Positions 10,724-19,496 of a DNA stretch of 64,000 bases are shown piece by piece (position 1 is the stretch's first letter; every line of letters starts with the position of its first letter). A program made the position numbers and the translations under genes. The DNA is taken from assembly GCA_037953745.1 (NCBI GenBank), contig JBAKBP010006542.1:45289-109288 (forward strand), read 5' to 3'. The DNA is from Lithodes maja. Lineage: Eukaryota > Arthropoda > Malacostraca > Decapoda > Lithodidae. The notes beneath the pieces were generated by a model. It saw only the letters and a list, made by a program, of their open reading frames with translations. It was not told the origin of the DNA and searched no databases.

Positions 10724-13700
10724 CTACCCAGGATCATATACCCTTGAACGACCATCTGCAACCACGTTATCACAACCGGCAATATGGCGTATGTCCAGGT
10801 TATATACCAATAACCTTAGTGACCACCTGGTCAGCCTCATATTCCGATTGTGAAACTGGTCCAAGAACTTGAGAGGGTGATGATCTGGGTAAACTACAAC
10901 GACCGGACCATAGGCTGGAACATAGACCTCGAAATGCCCCAGCGCATCATCGTCCTTTTCACTTTCATTCATCAGGTTCTGAAACGTTGCTAGTGCATTC
11001 TTAAGTCCGTCAGGCATAACATTGCACTGGTAGGTACTCCCGTCCACAACATCCAGCTCTGCTTGCACCATAGGCTGTCGAGCAGGATTTATACGGTAGG
11101 GAATTAAACTGAGCCTTGCACTATCTCCAGCCTGCATGTCGGATTCTACCCCGTACATCAGGCCTGGAGAAGCAACAAACATGCGAAAGTACTGCCATAG
11201 CCTAGTAAACAACTGCCTTGCACTGTCTCCACGAACAACATGCTTAGTGCCCTCCCACAACCCAGCCGAGACCGCAGCTTCTAACCTGTAGTCTCCCTCC
11301 TTCTCCACCTTCGTCCCTAGAACAGCCAGGTCATGAGAGGGACAATCAGTACCACCTGTGCAGTCACTCCCATAGTTCATTATTGCTAAGGCTTCCCCGC
11401 CGATACCGTACATGCGCACCCCCGCATTCCTTGTGACGACATCTGCCTGCTCAGCATCACCGCTTTTAGAGACATGGCCAGATACAGTCGGTCTATGGTA
11501 GGGCTGTTGCATTAGACTAGAGCAGCATTGGGAGGCTATGTGACGACCGGGCACATCCACTCCACAGCCAACCTCACCAATCTGCTCAATGTCCTCCTTT
11601 TTACCACCACCCTTGGCAGCCATGGGTCGACCCTGACCTGGCAACCATGCCAAAGCCCCGTCGCCCACCTTGAACCACCGAAACAACGAGGCTAACGGTC
11701 TTTCAACATTCACGTGACCTGCCCGTGGAACATCTTGCACCGCCCGAGTTGTGAGACTCAGGGGCTCGGCCCGACCAGTGGGGTATGAACCGAGCTGGTG
11801 CTGGAGTGCTGCACACTGCTGCTCAGGCAGGTGCTCTAGCGCTTCCACAGCCACCAGACTCGTGTCCCCCGCCCACTGCTCCGCCGAGACATGACAATCC
11901 CTACTCTCCTCCACCTGTGCCCTACTGCCCCCCTCTCCTTCTCCACCTTGGCCGCGGCAGACCAACGCAGGGACAGTAGGCTGCTCAGGTGGTTGCCTCA
12001 CAAACTCCTCCAACAGGTTCACATGACATGCTTCCCCGTACTTGTGTTTGATCTCGACAGCACCATTACCACACTTCTGAACTTCCGGATCCTCCAACTG
12101 CAGTTTACAAATATCTGAGGGAACCAACCTGTCTAGATGCTTCCGAAGCAACCCAAGTCCTCCCCCAATATCAAACTGAGCAACCCTTTTTTCTCTCCGT
12201 GTGTAACGTTGCTGCCCCGGAGTCTCTTCCGGCCCTACCTCCTCACTAGCTGTGACAGGTCCTGGGGCCTCTCCAGACTCTAACATAGGTGCCAATACTA
12301 AATCACCCAGGAGAGCCGCCGAGTCAAAACTCTTAAAACCAACTCCAGCTTTAGCCTCCTCCTGTTGATCGTTCCTCTGCTGGTCTGAAGACGGAGGACT
12401 AGGCTGTGACACTTTAGCTGCCCGAGCTCGGGTGACAACACACGCCATGGGTTGTGTCTGGCACCGCTCGACCCACTCTTGCTCTTCCCTACTCACGTCG
12501 GCCGGCCTCTCGGCAACGACTAAGGGTAGAACCTCAGAAGCGGGCATTGCAAAGTCGTTGCCGAGAAGAAGGTCGACGCCCTCCACTGGCAGTTTCTCCA
12601 CAATCCCGACATCCAATTCACGTGCCACACCATCCACCTCCAACTCCAACCGCACCAGCGGGTATGACCGAGTTGCATTAATACCCTGCACCACTACCAC
12701 CCGAGCCGCGTTTATAGGGTAGCCAGTCAAGTTATTCATCAGAGTCTGGGAAGCACCTGTATCACGCAAGACCTCTACTCCATGATTGCGCCCCGCCCAC
12801 ATCACGCAACCCCGTTCTCTATGGTCGCAAAAAGCATCCTGAGCAGGGTTCGAGCCTCCCAGGTGCTTCTGCATTGGCTGTGCCTCAGCCTCTGACGAAC
12901 TGCCCCGGGCAAACTCAGAAGACTTCGGAGACACACCAATGTTGCAGGCCAAAGACACAGCTGCTGTAGGTGGTTTGCTAGGACAGACTCTTGCAAAGTG
13001 CCCCTTTTCATGACAATGATAACACTCCAACTCCCCTCTGGGCTTCCCTTGGTACTGGGAAGGGCCCGGCCCCTTCTTAAATGGGACGGTGCTAGTCTTG
13101 TGGTCAGTCTTGGTATCATAGCTCTTGTACTTATTTGCATAATGTATATCACTAACTCGGGGGGGTGGGGCGTCATGCCCCTTGTTACCTGCCTCACTAC
13201 GCTGGGCAGACCCGCACCCACGAATTAGTGATAGCCGGAGGTCAGCCATCTCAGCTGCCTCCTGTAGAGTTTTTGGGTTCTTTTCTTTAATTGTTAAAGT
13301 CATTTCTGCACCTGTACACTTATAAAACTGCTCGAACAGAAACAGCTCAGTCAACTGTTCGGCCGTCTCAGCTTTCTCAGAACGTGTCCAGTTTGTAAGT
13401 GCATCTTTTAAGTCCCGGGCATGTTCAAGAAAGGTCGCCTCCCTAGTCTTCGTAACACCCCGAAACTTCAATCGATATGTTTCTGGTTGCAACTTGTATG
13501 CCCGTAGGACAGCTCTCTTCAATTCTGGGTAGTCAATGCAAGACTCTAAAGGTAGTGCATCATAAGCCTTCAGACCCTTACCCGTAAGTCTTGAGGAGAC
13601 TAGAGCTGCCCACTTCTCTTCAGGCCAATTATGCTCCCTACACTTCTTCTCAAAACGATTACAAAATTCTGTGACTTCAGTTTCACTAAATGCCGGCACC

Positions 13701-14437
13701 AATTTGACTAAGTGGGACAAGGACTGTTCTCTTACTTGGCCCTCACGGCCCATCCGAGTCCCTGTCGACTCTGCACGAGTCTTATCTAAATCTATTTGAG
13801 CACAATATTTCTCTGAGTCGTACCTAAGCTCAGCCTCGTGCCTCCTAATCTCAGCCTCAATCTCCTTCTCCTGCTTCCTAGACTCAGCCTCAATCTCCTT
13901 CTCCTGCTTCCTAGACTCAATCTCATACTTCCTAGTCTCAATTTTAGCAAGCTCAAGTCTAAATATCATATCTGGAGACAGGCAGGAAGAGGGAGCTGCC
14001 ACTACTGAAGGAGGGGGGGCAAAAACTGGGGAACCACCATGTGCACCGCCCGAGGGCACTCCAATCTGCCAATTCTCATCCCTCTGTGGGAGAGTGCTAA
14101 TCTCCGGCAACTGAGTGGACGGCACTGTGGGAGTCGAGTGAGAGGGGATCTGGGGAGGAACCCCCCCAAACGCCCTCTCCTCCGAAACCCCATGTCGCCC
14201 ACGCAACACCCAGGAAATCAGCTCCCTCTTGGACATCCCTATTACATTGGATAGGCCCAAAACCTTGGCTATCAGGTGCAAGCCATAAATATCCACCCCA
14301 GTCAGCCTCTCCTCCGTCACGTGGTACCGCTTACTCACAAAAACTCTAGCATCCTCCTCACTGATTACTAACGGCACCTCTTCAAATGGCATCTCTCGCT
14401 CCTCGTCAGTGCTAGGGCACGACATACTGAAGTCCAC
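10724..14437 (-). CDS. Gag-protease polyprotein with scrambled remnants of integrase, RT and RNase H
   Basis: An uninterrupted 1,237-codon ORF. Residues 1-45 share an EEDARVF motif with the Gag of the 40-kb element. Residues 155-215 are a repetitive charged helix, about 246-405 are the Gag core, 472-485 are a CCHC knuckle (CYHCHEKGHFARVC), and 556-567 are the protease motif LRDTGASQTLMN with a later LLLGND block. Downstream, pieces recognisable from Gmr1-like pol are out of order: an HVNLL block precedes FKVGDGALAWLPGQGRP, and residues 1108-1237 fuse an RT start (YRINPARQP), an RT block B-like MPDGLKNALATFQ and the RNase H tail (PDHHPLKFL...ADGRSR). No YxDD and no integrase core are present. 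The start is the Met at 14437, 204 bp inside the 5' LTR. Gag and protease could be functional; polymerase functions cannot. Confidence 0.85.
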   Translation of the reverse strand: MDFSMSCPSTDEEREMPFEEVPLVISEEDARVFVSKRYHVTEERLTGVDIYGLHLIAKVLGLSNVIGMSKRELISWVLRGRHGVSEERAFGGVPPQIPSHSTPTVPSTQLPEISTLPQRDENWQIGVPSGGAHGGSPVFAPPPSVVAAPSSCLSPDMIFRLELAKIETRKYEIESRKQEKEIEAESRKQEKEIEAEIRRHEAELRYDSEKYCAQIDLDKTRAESTGTRMGREGQVREQSLSHLVKLVPAFSETEVTEFCNRFEKKCREHNWPEEKWAALVSSRLTGKGLKAYDALPLESCIDYPELKRAVLRAYKLQPETYRLKFRGVTKTREATFLEHARDLKDALTNWTRSEKAETAEQLTELFLFEQFYKCTGAEMTLTIKEKNPKTLQEAAEMADLRLSLIRGCGSAQRSEAGNKGHDAPPPRVSDIHYANKYKSYDTKTDHKTSTVPFKKGPGPSQYQGKPRGELECYHCHEKGHFARVCPSKPPTAAVSLACNIGVSPKSSEFARGSSSEAEAQPMQKHLGGSNPAQDAFCDHRERGCVMWAGRNHGVEVLRDTGASQTLMNNLTGYPINAARVVVVQGINATRSYPLVRLELEVDGVARELDVGIVEKLPVEGVDLLLGNDFAMPASEVLPLVVAERPADVSREEQEWVERCQTQPMACVVTRARAAKVSQPSPPSSDQQRNDQQEEAKAGVGFKSFDSAALLGDLVLAPMLESGEAPGPVTASEEVGPEETPGQQRYTRREKRVAQFDIGGGLGLLRKHLDRLVPSDICKLQLEDPEVQKCGNGAVEIKHKYGEACHVNLLEEFVRQPPEQPTVPALVCRGQGGEGEGGSRAQVEESRDCHVSAEQWAGDTSLVAVEALEHLPEQQCAALQHQLGSYPTGRAEPLSLTTRAVQDVPRAGHVNVERPLASLFRWFKVGDGALAWLPGQGRPMAAKGGGKKEDIEQIGEVGCGVDVPGRHIASQCCSSLMQQPYHRPTVSGHVSKSGDAEQADVVTRNAGVRMYGIGGEALAIMNYGSDCTGGTDCPSHDLAVLGTKVEKEGDYRLEAAVSAGLWEGTKHVVRGDSARQLFTRLWQYFRMFVASPGLMYGVESDMQAGDSARLSLIPYRINPARQPMVQAELDVVDGSTYQCNVMPDGLKNALATFQNLMNESEKDDDALGHFEVYVPAYGPVVVVYPDHHPLKFLDQFHNRNMRLTRWSLRLLVYNLDIRHIAGCDNVVADGRSRVYDPG

Positions 14438-14624
14438 AAAAAAATTCTCGAGACAAAAGTGTTAAACTTCCTTATGCAAGCACTAATTACTAAATTAACT
14501 GGAGTCTCTTAAATGCTCTACTAATTGCCCTACAAAAAAAAAATATTCTTCAATATGCACGCTAAAGTACAAACAAACAAATGTTGTACAACTCTGCAAA
14601 AATTTATACTGTTCACAAAATCCT

Positions 14625-14638
14625 AAGCAAGGTCGCCA
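14625..14638 (-). promoter_or_regulatory. Primer binding site of the nested element
   Basis: Two bases inside the 5' LTR the minus strand reads TGGCGACCTTGC. The TGG start and the GGCGACC core fit the 3' end of an Arg-type tRNA, a primer used by several Ty3/Gypsy elements. The tRNA identity is an inference from about eight bases. Confidence 0.7.
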
Positions 14639-14640
14639 TT

Positions 14641-16499
14641 TGTTACGACCGGGCACTCGGGTACACTAGGGCTCTCACACAGGACTCGAGTATGGCTCGC
14701 TGCCACAACGGAAACACACGATCCCAACCCCAGAAGTACTGCCAGCCGAACAAAAAACACCAATACCCTCCAGAGTTCTATCTGCTATAACGGGGTATAC
14801 AAGAACTCGGTACTAGCGTTTCACAACAGACTAATAAAAAGACGGGAGTTATCTAGTCTGGTCAACAATCAAACAAAGAAGTAAATACAACAACACCAAA
14901 GAATAGTGTTGGCCGAAGCCGAAGTAATCCACCCTTGACTAAGAACTTAAGAAGTCCTCCACCCTCTACTTCGGATCGGCACTATTACGTTACGTTAAAC
15001 AATAGTCCTCGAGCATCGAGCAAGGAATCTTCTGATAAGTTAGATGCTTCTCGGATACTCATAAGAAGTAAGTATCGGATTTTGAACAGCAATTCAATAA
15101 GCAACACACTGGCAATTAACTAATATTAAAGCTTTACATTGACATAAGAAGAATTAGAAGAATAGACAGTAGTAAATGGCAAACATATAAAAGAAGTACT
15201 CCGACAATGCACTGGCAATAGCCTACTAGGATTGTGCTCGGGGGGCCACTAATCTCTAAAGTAGCTATGCGTGCCACACATGAAATCAATAGTGCATAAA
15301 CAATAACATACATAAGGAAAGCTTCAATACTATGCTGTATCTGCTGACCGAGCAAAGTCTAGCTGGGATGTAGTAGGCTAGGAAACAATGGCTGAGCAAG
15401 CGGCTCGTAGCCTAGCGAGGTCCTTAAGGCTGTGCGGCCAAATTACGTTAATTGACGGGATGCTCTCTTGAGAGATCCAGATCACTAGTATCTGGTTCTC
15501 TCCTGGCGATCCTCTCAAAGTCAAGCAAACGAGTTAGCACAGTGTTGGGTGGCAGAGGCAAAAGCCCTCACTCGCAACACAGCGCTAAACTCACAAGGTA
15601 CACAGTCAGAAAGACCACCTAGGCTTCCCAAGTCTCCGTTGCGATTGTACAGGTTCAACAAAACCTAATACACATAGGGAATCACAACTCTAGTAGCCTC
15701 ATCCCAGTCTAGCATCACCTAGATCAGCAGAAAACAGGAACATGAATAATCATACACAGGGAAATGCATATACGAGTGCAACAAACATCAATCACAATCC
15801 TATTCTAGTTATCCCTTCCAAAATAGGCTATTCTAATAGGCATATATCTCGTGAGAACTCAAGCGATAATACTTTGGCTGACTAGATCTGCACCAAAGGG
15901 GTCATTGAGGTTAAAAAGGGTTCGGGAAAAGAAGAAGGTAGGCGGTACAGAGAGTAGGGAAAGTTCACATCAGTCGGAAGAATATATATAGTTGCAAGGG
16001 ATATGAGAAGTCGCTCTGCCTAATGAGTTCTAAGGAAAATGCGGCTAGACTTCCCTTTTTATACTCGGCCCTCTAGTGAGCATATCGCCAACTACTAAGG
16101 ACCGCCCACTAGCAATCATTACGTAATATTCTCTCTCAATCTGGGATCGACAAAGGATTTCCCACGCACTGAGAGGGAGGAGGGAGGAGGAAGGAGGGGA
16201 GTTAGGCCTACCTGCCGCATGGCGCACTCACTGGCCCCCGTTAAGTAATCTCTCTCTCCTCTCATCATTACAAATAAGTCCCACACACAACACTTATAAC
16301 TAATGATATAAAATAGAACTCGTTGACTCAGATGAAAACAAATTACATATTTATAATACTTATAGTACAACGGCTCACATAAACTAAGTTAGAAAACTCT
16401 ACACAGACTACAGCCAAAGTTCCTGCCCTGACGATCCTAGCGAGAGTGGGGCATGACTGGGCGTTCTGTACAGCATGCTCATACTCGACATGCGTCACA
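14641..16499 (-). repeat. 5' LTR of the nested element
   Basis: Near-identical partner of 8384-10241 and the upstream LTR in element orientation. A TATA-like box (TATAAAAA, minus strand, 16056-16063) sits about 440 bp from the LTR start, a plausible end of U3. Base differences from the other LTR are mostly single substitutions and 1-2-bp indels. Confidence 0.92.
16056..16063 (-). promoter_or_regulatory. TATA-like box in the 5' LTR
   Basis: TATAAAAA on the minus strand, followed by a GGGAAG context, identically placed in both LTRs. It would position transcription of the genomic RNA through PBS, Gag and the long ORF. Based on motif and position only. Confidence 0.5.
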
Positions 16500-16503
16500 T
16501 CAC

Positions 16504-17338
16504 CGCACCCAGTGTGAACTTCTGTGGGTACACGCTCTCAGGTGAGGGCATCTCGGCTGACCCTGGCAAAGTCGGGGCGATCAAGGACTTCCCGACACCA
16601 GCCAACATCACCGACCTTCGCTCATTCATGGGTTTGGTGAACCAGCTGGCGGAGTTCACCCCCGACATCGCCACTGCCGCTCAGCCCCTGCGCCCCCTGA
16701 TGAGCCCAAAGAGGTCGTTTATGTGGACCGCTGACCAAGATGAAGCTCTCCGTTAGGTCAAGGCTGCCCTGCTAAGTCCACCCGTCCTAGCCCTATTCGA
16801 CCCTTCCCTACCAGTGATTCTACAAACTGATGCGTCCCGTCTCAACAGTATTGGATACGCCCTCCTACAGGATCATGGCAACAACCGTCTCCGCCTAGTT
16901 CAGTGTGGCTCGAGGTTCCTCAGCGACACAGAGTCTCGCTATGCCACCATTGAGCTGGAGATGCTAGCCGTGGTCTGGGCCATGTCCAAGTGCAATTTCT
17001 ACCTCATCGGACTGCAACACTTCACCCTCATGACGGACCATCGTCCCGTCATCCCCATCTTCAACAACTACACCCTAGATGAGGTTGAAAATCCCCACCT
17101 CCAACGTCTGAAGGAGAAAGTCGCACCTTACCTCTTCACAGCCGTCTGGCGCGCTGGCAGGTTGCTCTGCATCCCTGATGTGTTGTCACGAGCCCCTATC
17201 AGCCACCCGACGCCAGAGAATGAGTTAGCATGTGCCAATGCCATGGTTCACCTTAGGTCCCTCGTGACTGTCAACGCCGCCGCCACCGACGTCAACTCTC
17301 CTTCACAGGACGCGGACTGGATTCTCCAGGAACTCTGA
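16504..17338 (+). pseudogene. RT end and RNase H of Gypsy element B
   Basis: Starts with the RT tail APSVNFCGYTLSGEGI and the connection block LRSFMGLVNQLAEF. An in-frame TAG sits at 16754-16756. RNase H then shows LQTDASRLNSIGYALLQ (Asp), ATIELEMLAVVWAM (Glu), LMTDHRPV (Asp) and CIPDVLSRAP (final Asp). All RNase H catalytic acids remain, but the stops at 16754 and 17336 prevent a polyprotein. The TGA at 17336-17338 sits where a CGA codon is expected, a C-to-T change at CpG. Confidence 0.85.
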
Positions 17339-18301
17339 GATGCAGCCAGAGCAGACCCAGTGTACATCTGCCTACGTGAGTGCGATACTTCGGGTTTCCC
17401 CACCAACCGCTACGACCTGCACAATTCTCTACTCCCATTCTGGAAACTCTGAGACTATCTGTCAGCAGATGGTGAACTCGTCCTGTATGGAGCGAGGGTT
17501 GTGGCTCCTGAAGCCCTCCGTCGCTGCACCTTGGCTCGCCTGCATGATAGCCACAGAGGTGTGGAGGCTACTAAGCGTAGGGCACGACAGGCTGTCTTTT
17601 GGCCTGGCATCAACTCGGACATCGCCAACACAGTCCAAGCTTGTGAACCGTGTCAAGTCTTACAGCCTAGTCAGCAGCAGGAACCCATGCTCAACAACGA
17701 CAACCCAACAAGGCCTTTCGAGTCTGTATCAGCCGACTTCTTCGCTGTAGCGGGGAAATCTTTCCTCGTCGTGACAGACCGACTCTCAGGGTGGCTCGTT
17801 GTCGTCCCCTGCAAAGGCGATACTACCGCTTCAAACACCATCAGGATCTTCTGCCACTACTTCAGGGAAGTTGGTGTACCCCTCCGCCTACATACAGATG
17901 GAGGCCCACAGTTCACTAGCCGCGAGTTCCGGGACTTCATGGAGTGTTGGGGAGTCCATCACTTGGTCTCTTCCCCACACTACCCACAATCCAACGGTCA
18001 TGCCGAGTCTGCTGTCAAGTGCGTCAAACACCTCATACTGAAGACGGCTCCCTCAGGCAACATCGACTGTGAAGACTTTGACCGTGGACTGTTGGAGCTC
18101 CGCAACACCCCGAACTTCACGGGCCGCTCCCCGGCACAAATCCTGTATGGCCACCCACTACGGTCTTGTGTCCCTGCTCATCCCCAGTCCTTTGCAGCAG
18201 AGTGGCAAGCCAAGGCCGAGGACTGCGACCGCCGTGCAGCCGCCCACACTGCGCTGGTGCAGAGAAACTATGACCAGCATGCACACCCCCTGCCCAGGTA
18301 G
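17339..18301 (+). pseudogene. Integrase of Gypsy element B
   Basis: The zinc-binding N-terminus is visible as RLHDSHRGVEATKRRA...ACEPCQ (HHCC pattern). The DDE core is present: SADFFAVAGKSFLVVTDR (first Asp), LHTDGGPQFTSREF (second Asp), YPQSNGHAESAVKCVK (Glu). It would insert element cDNA into the host genome. Stops at 17450-17452 (TGA for a likely CGA) and 18299-18301 interrupt it. All residues of the triad survive, so decay is by scattered nonsense mutations and not by loss of the domain. Confidence 0.85.
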
Positions 18302-18637
18302 AGAGTCGGCACCACAGTGAGGATCCAAGACCCGACTTCTCACTGCTGGGACAAGGTTGGGGTCATTATGGGTTGCGGCAGGTCCAAGGATTATGAGGTT
18401 CGTCTCCCCAGTGGTCAGATATATTGGCGGAACCGTCGCTTCCTCCACCCAGTGAATCCCCCTGGTGTTGACCCCCTCCCCCATAACCCTGAGATCCCTG
18501 TGTCTTGCACGGACCCGGAAAGAGAGTCCTTCACTTACCCCATGGCCCCACGTAGGTCTGAGAGGCTCCTAGAAAAAGAATCAGCTCGACAACGTCTTGC
18601 GAGCTTGAAGGGGGAGGGAGGTGTTGATGTAGGTTAA
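18302..18637 (+). pseudogene. Integrase C-terminal tail of Gypsy element B
   Basis: Same frame as the integrase. It contains a basic, beta-rich module (VGTTVRIQDP...WDKVGVIMG...YEVRLPSGQIYWRNRRFL) typical of the C-terminal DNA-binding part of Ty3/Gypsy integrases, then a Pro-rich tail with RRSERLLEKE. It ends at a TAA at 18635-18637, next to the polypurine-like tract. Confidence 0.72.
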
Positions 18638-18642
18638 GTGCA

Positions 18643-19124
18643 CATTATAGGTTTGATTCCCGAAGGGAAGTAGAGAAAACCTAATATTTAGTAGGGCCCC
18701 GTAATCATTGACGACTTCACCTATTAATAGTAATAGTCTCCATTCAACATCCTGTGCCAGCATTTTGAATAGCCGCACGGAAGTATCATGGAGCACTCGT
18801 CATAAGTGCACGCTTAATTCCCTTATGGGATCATCATTTTGATCGGGTACCCTACAAAAAAAAACTCCGTAAAAAATAAAAAATAAAAAATAACTTAATA
18901 TATGTTATCATATGACCTGCCATATGCGTGGACTTCTCATATTTCGCTTCCCCGACACTAGGCCCTCTAGCGGCCATCTTCGTCCTTCACTGATATACAA
19001 AGAATAAACTATGGGAATCAACGAATGGAAAGTGGGATGGTGGGAGGGCCCGAGTCGTCAATGATTACGGGGTCCTACTAAATATTAGGTTTTCTCTACT
19101 TCCCTTCGGGAATCAAACCTATAA
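18643..19124. repeat. Foldback element with about 70-bp outer inverted repeats
   Basis: Bases 18643-18712 recur inverted at 19053-19124 (outer words ATTATAGG and CCTATAAT; inner part TTTAGTAGGGCCCC followed by an ATCATTGACGA block). The unit is palindromic and inserted at the start of the Gypsy B 3' LTR. It looks like a short deletion derivative of the longer repeat whose other arm lies at 23970-24293. Confidence 0.7.
18687..18990. repeat. Left long inverted repeat arm (pairs with 23970-24293)
   Basis: About 300 bp beginning TTTAGTAGGGCCCC and reading through the CGGGTACCCTAC and CGCTTCCCCGACAC blocks, closely matching the reverse complement of 23970-24293. The five bases outside each outer tip are TAATA (18682-18686 and 24294-24298), which fits a 5-bp target duplication. 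Confidence 0.72.
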
Positions 19125-19496
19125 TTTAATAGGGCCCCTTCATCATTGACGACTTCGCCTGAATATCAAGACTGGAGGCGGGACATTCGTAAAATATCCT
19201 AACCTTAGGGAAGAAGAATCCGGATAAAATTTTCTTAAGTTTTATTGTATGCAATACAACATAAAAAAGGTATAAAAGATTTGCAAGCAGTGCGTGGCAT
19301 TAAGAAACTGCTTGCTCATGGTCAGATCGTTGCAATCGATCGTATGCATGAAATGCGTGGACACGCTTGTGTCCCCTAGAACTATAACTCTGCAGCAGTT
19401 ATTTGTTCCCTCGTTAAACTATTTGTACAGTAAATATATTTGTACACTTTGGTAAAAAACATACATAGTTGCAACTATGCGATATATCTCCTTAGA
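19125..19496. other. Third copy of the foldback terminus and non-coding DNA
   Basis: A third copy of the terminus (TTTAATAGGGCCCCTTC) starts at 19125, directly abutting the foldback unit, and is recognisable for about 35 bp. The remainder up to the LINE is AT-rich with no coding signal. Confidence 0.5.

Larger units (their letters stand above)
8384..16499 (-). mobile_element. Complete LTR retrotransposon nested in Gypsy B; Gmr1-like, non-autonomous
   Basis: The element has LTRs of about 1.86 kb at both ends (8384-10241 and 14641-16499), TG...CA termini, a PBS and a polypurine tract at the correct inner borders for minus-strand orientation, and a 4-bp TSD. By eye the LTRs differ at only about a dozen positions, so the insertion is recent. 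The only long ORF encodes Gag and protease with fragments of integrase, RT and RNase H. It lacks the HHCC/DDE core and the YxDD box. The residual order and the similarity to the 40-kb element place it with Gmr1-like elements. Young LTRs with no catalytic pol point to mobilisation in trans. Confidence 0.88.
16500..18640 (+). mobile_element. Ty3/Gypsy element B, downstream part (RT end to pol C-terminus)
   Basis: Resumes the host pol frame after the TSD and runs in one single frame to 18637, with four in-frame stops (16754, 17336, 17450, 18299) and no frameshift. The purine-rich AAGGGGGAGGGAGG tract (18607-18620) and the TG that follows look like the polypurine tract and the start of a 3' LTR. 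That LTR is cut within about 25 bp by the foldback repeat at 18643. Confidence 0.82.
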
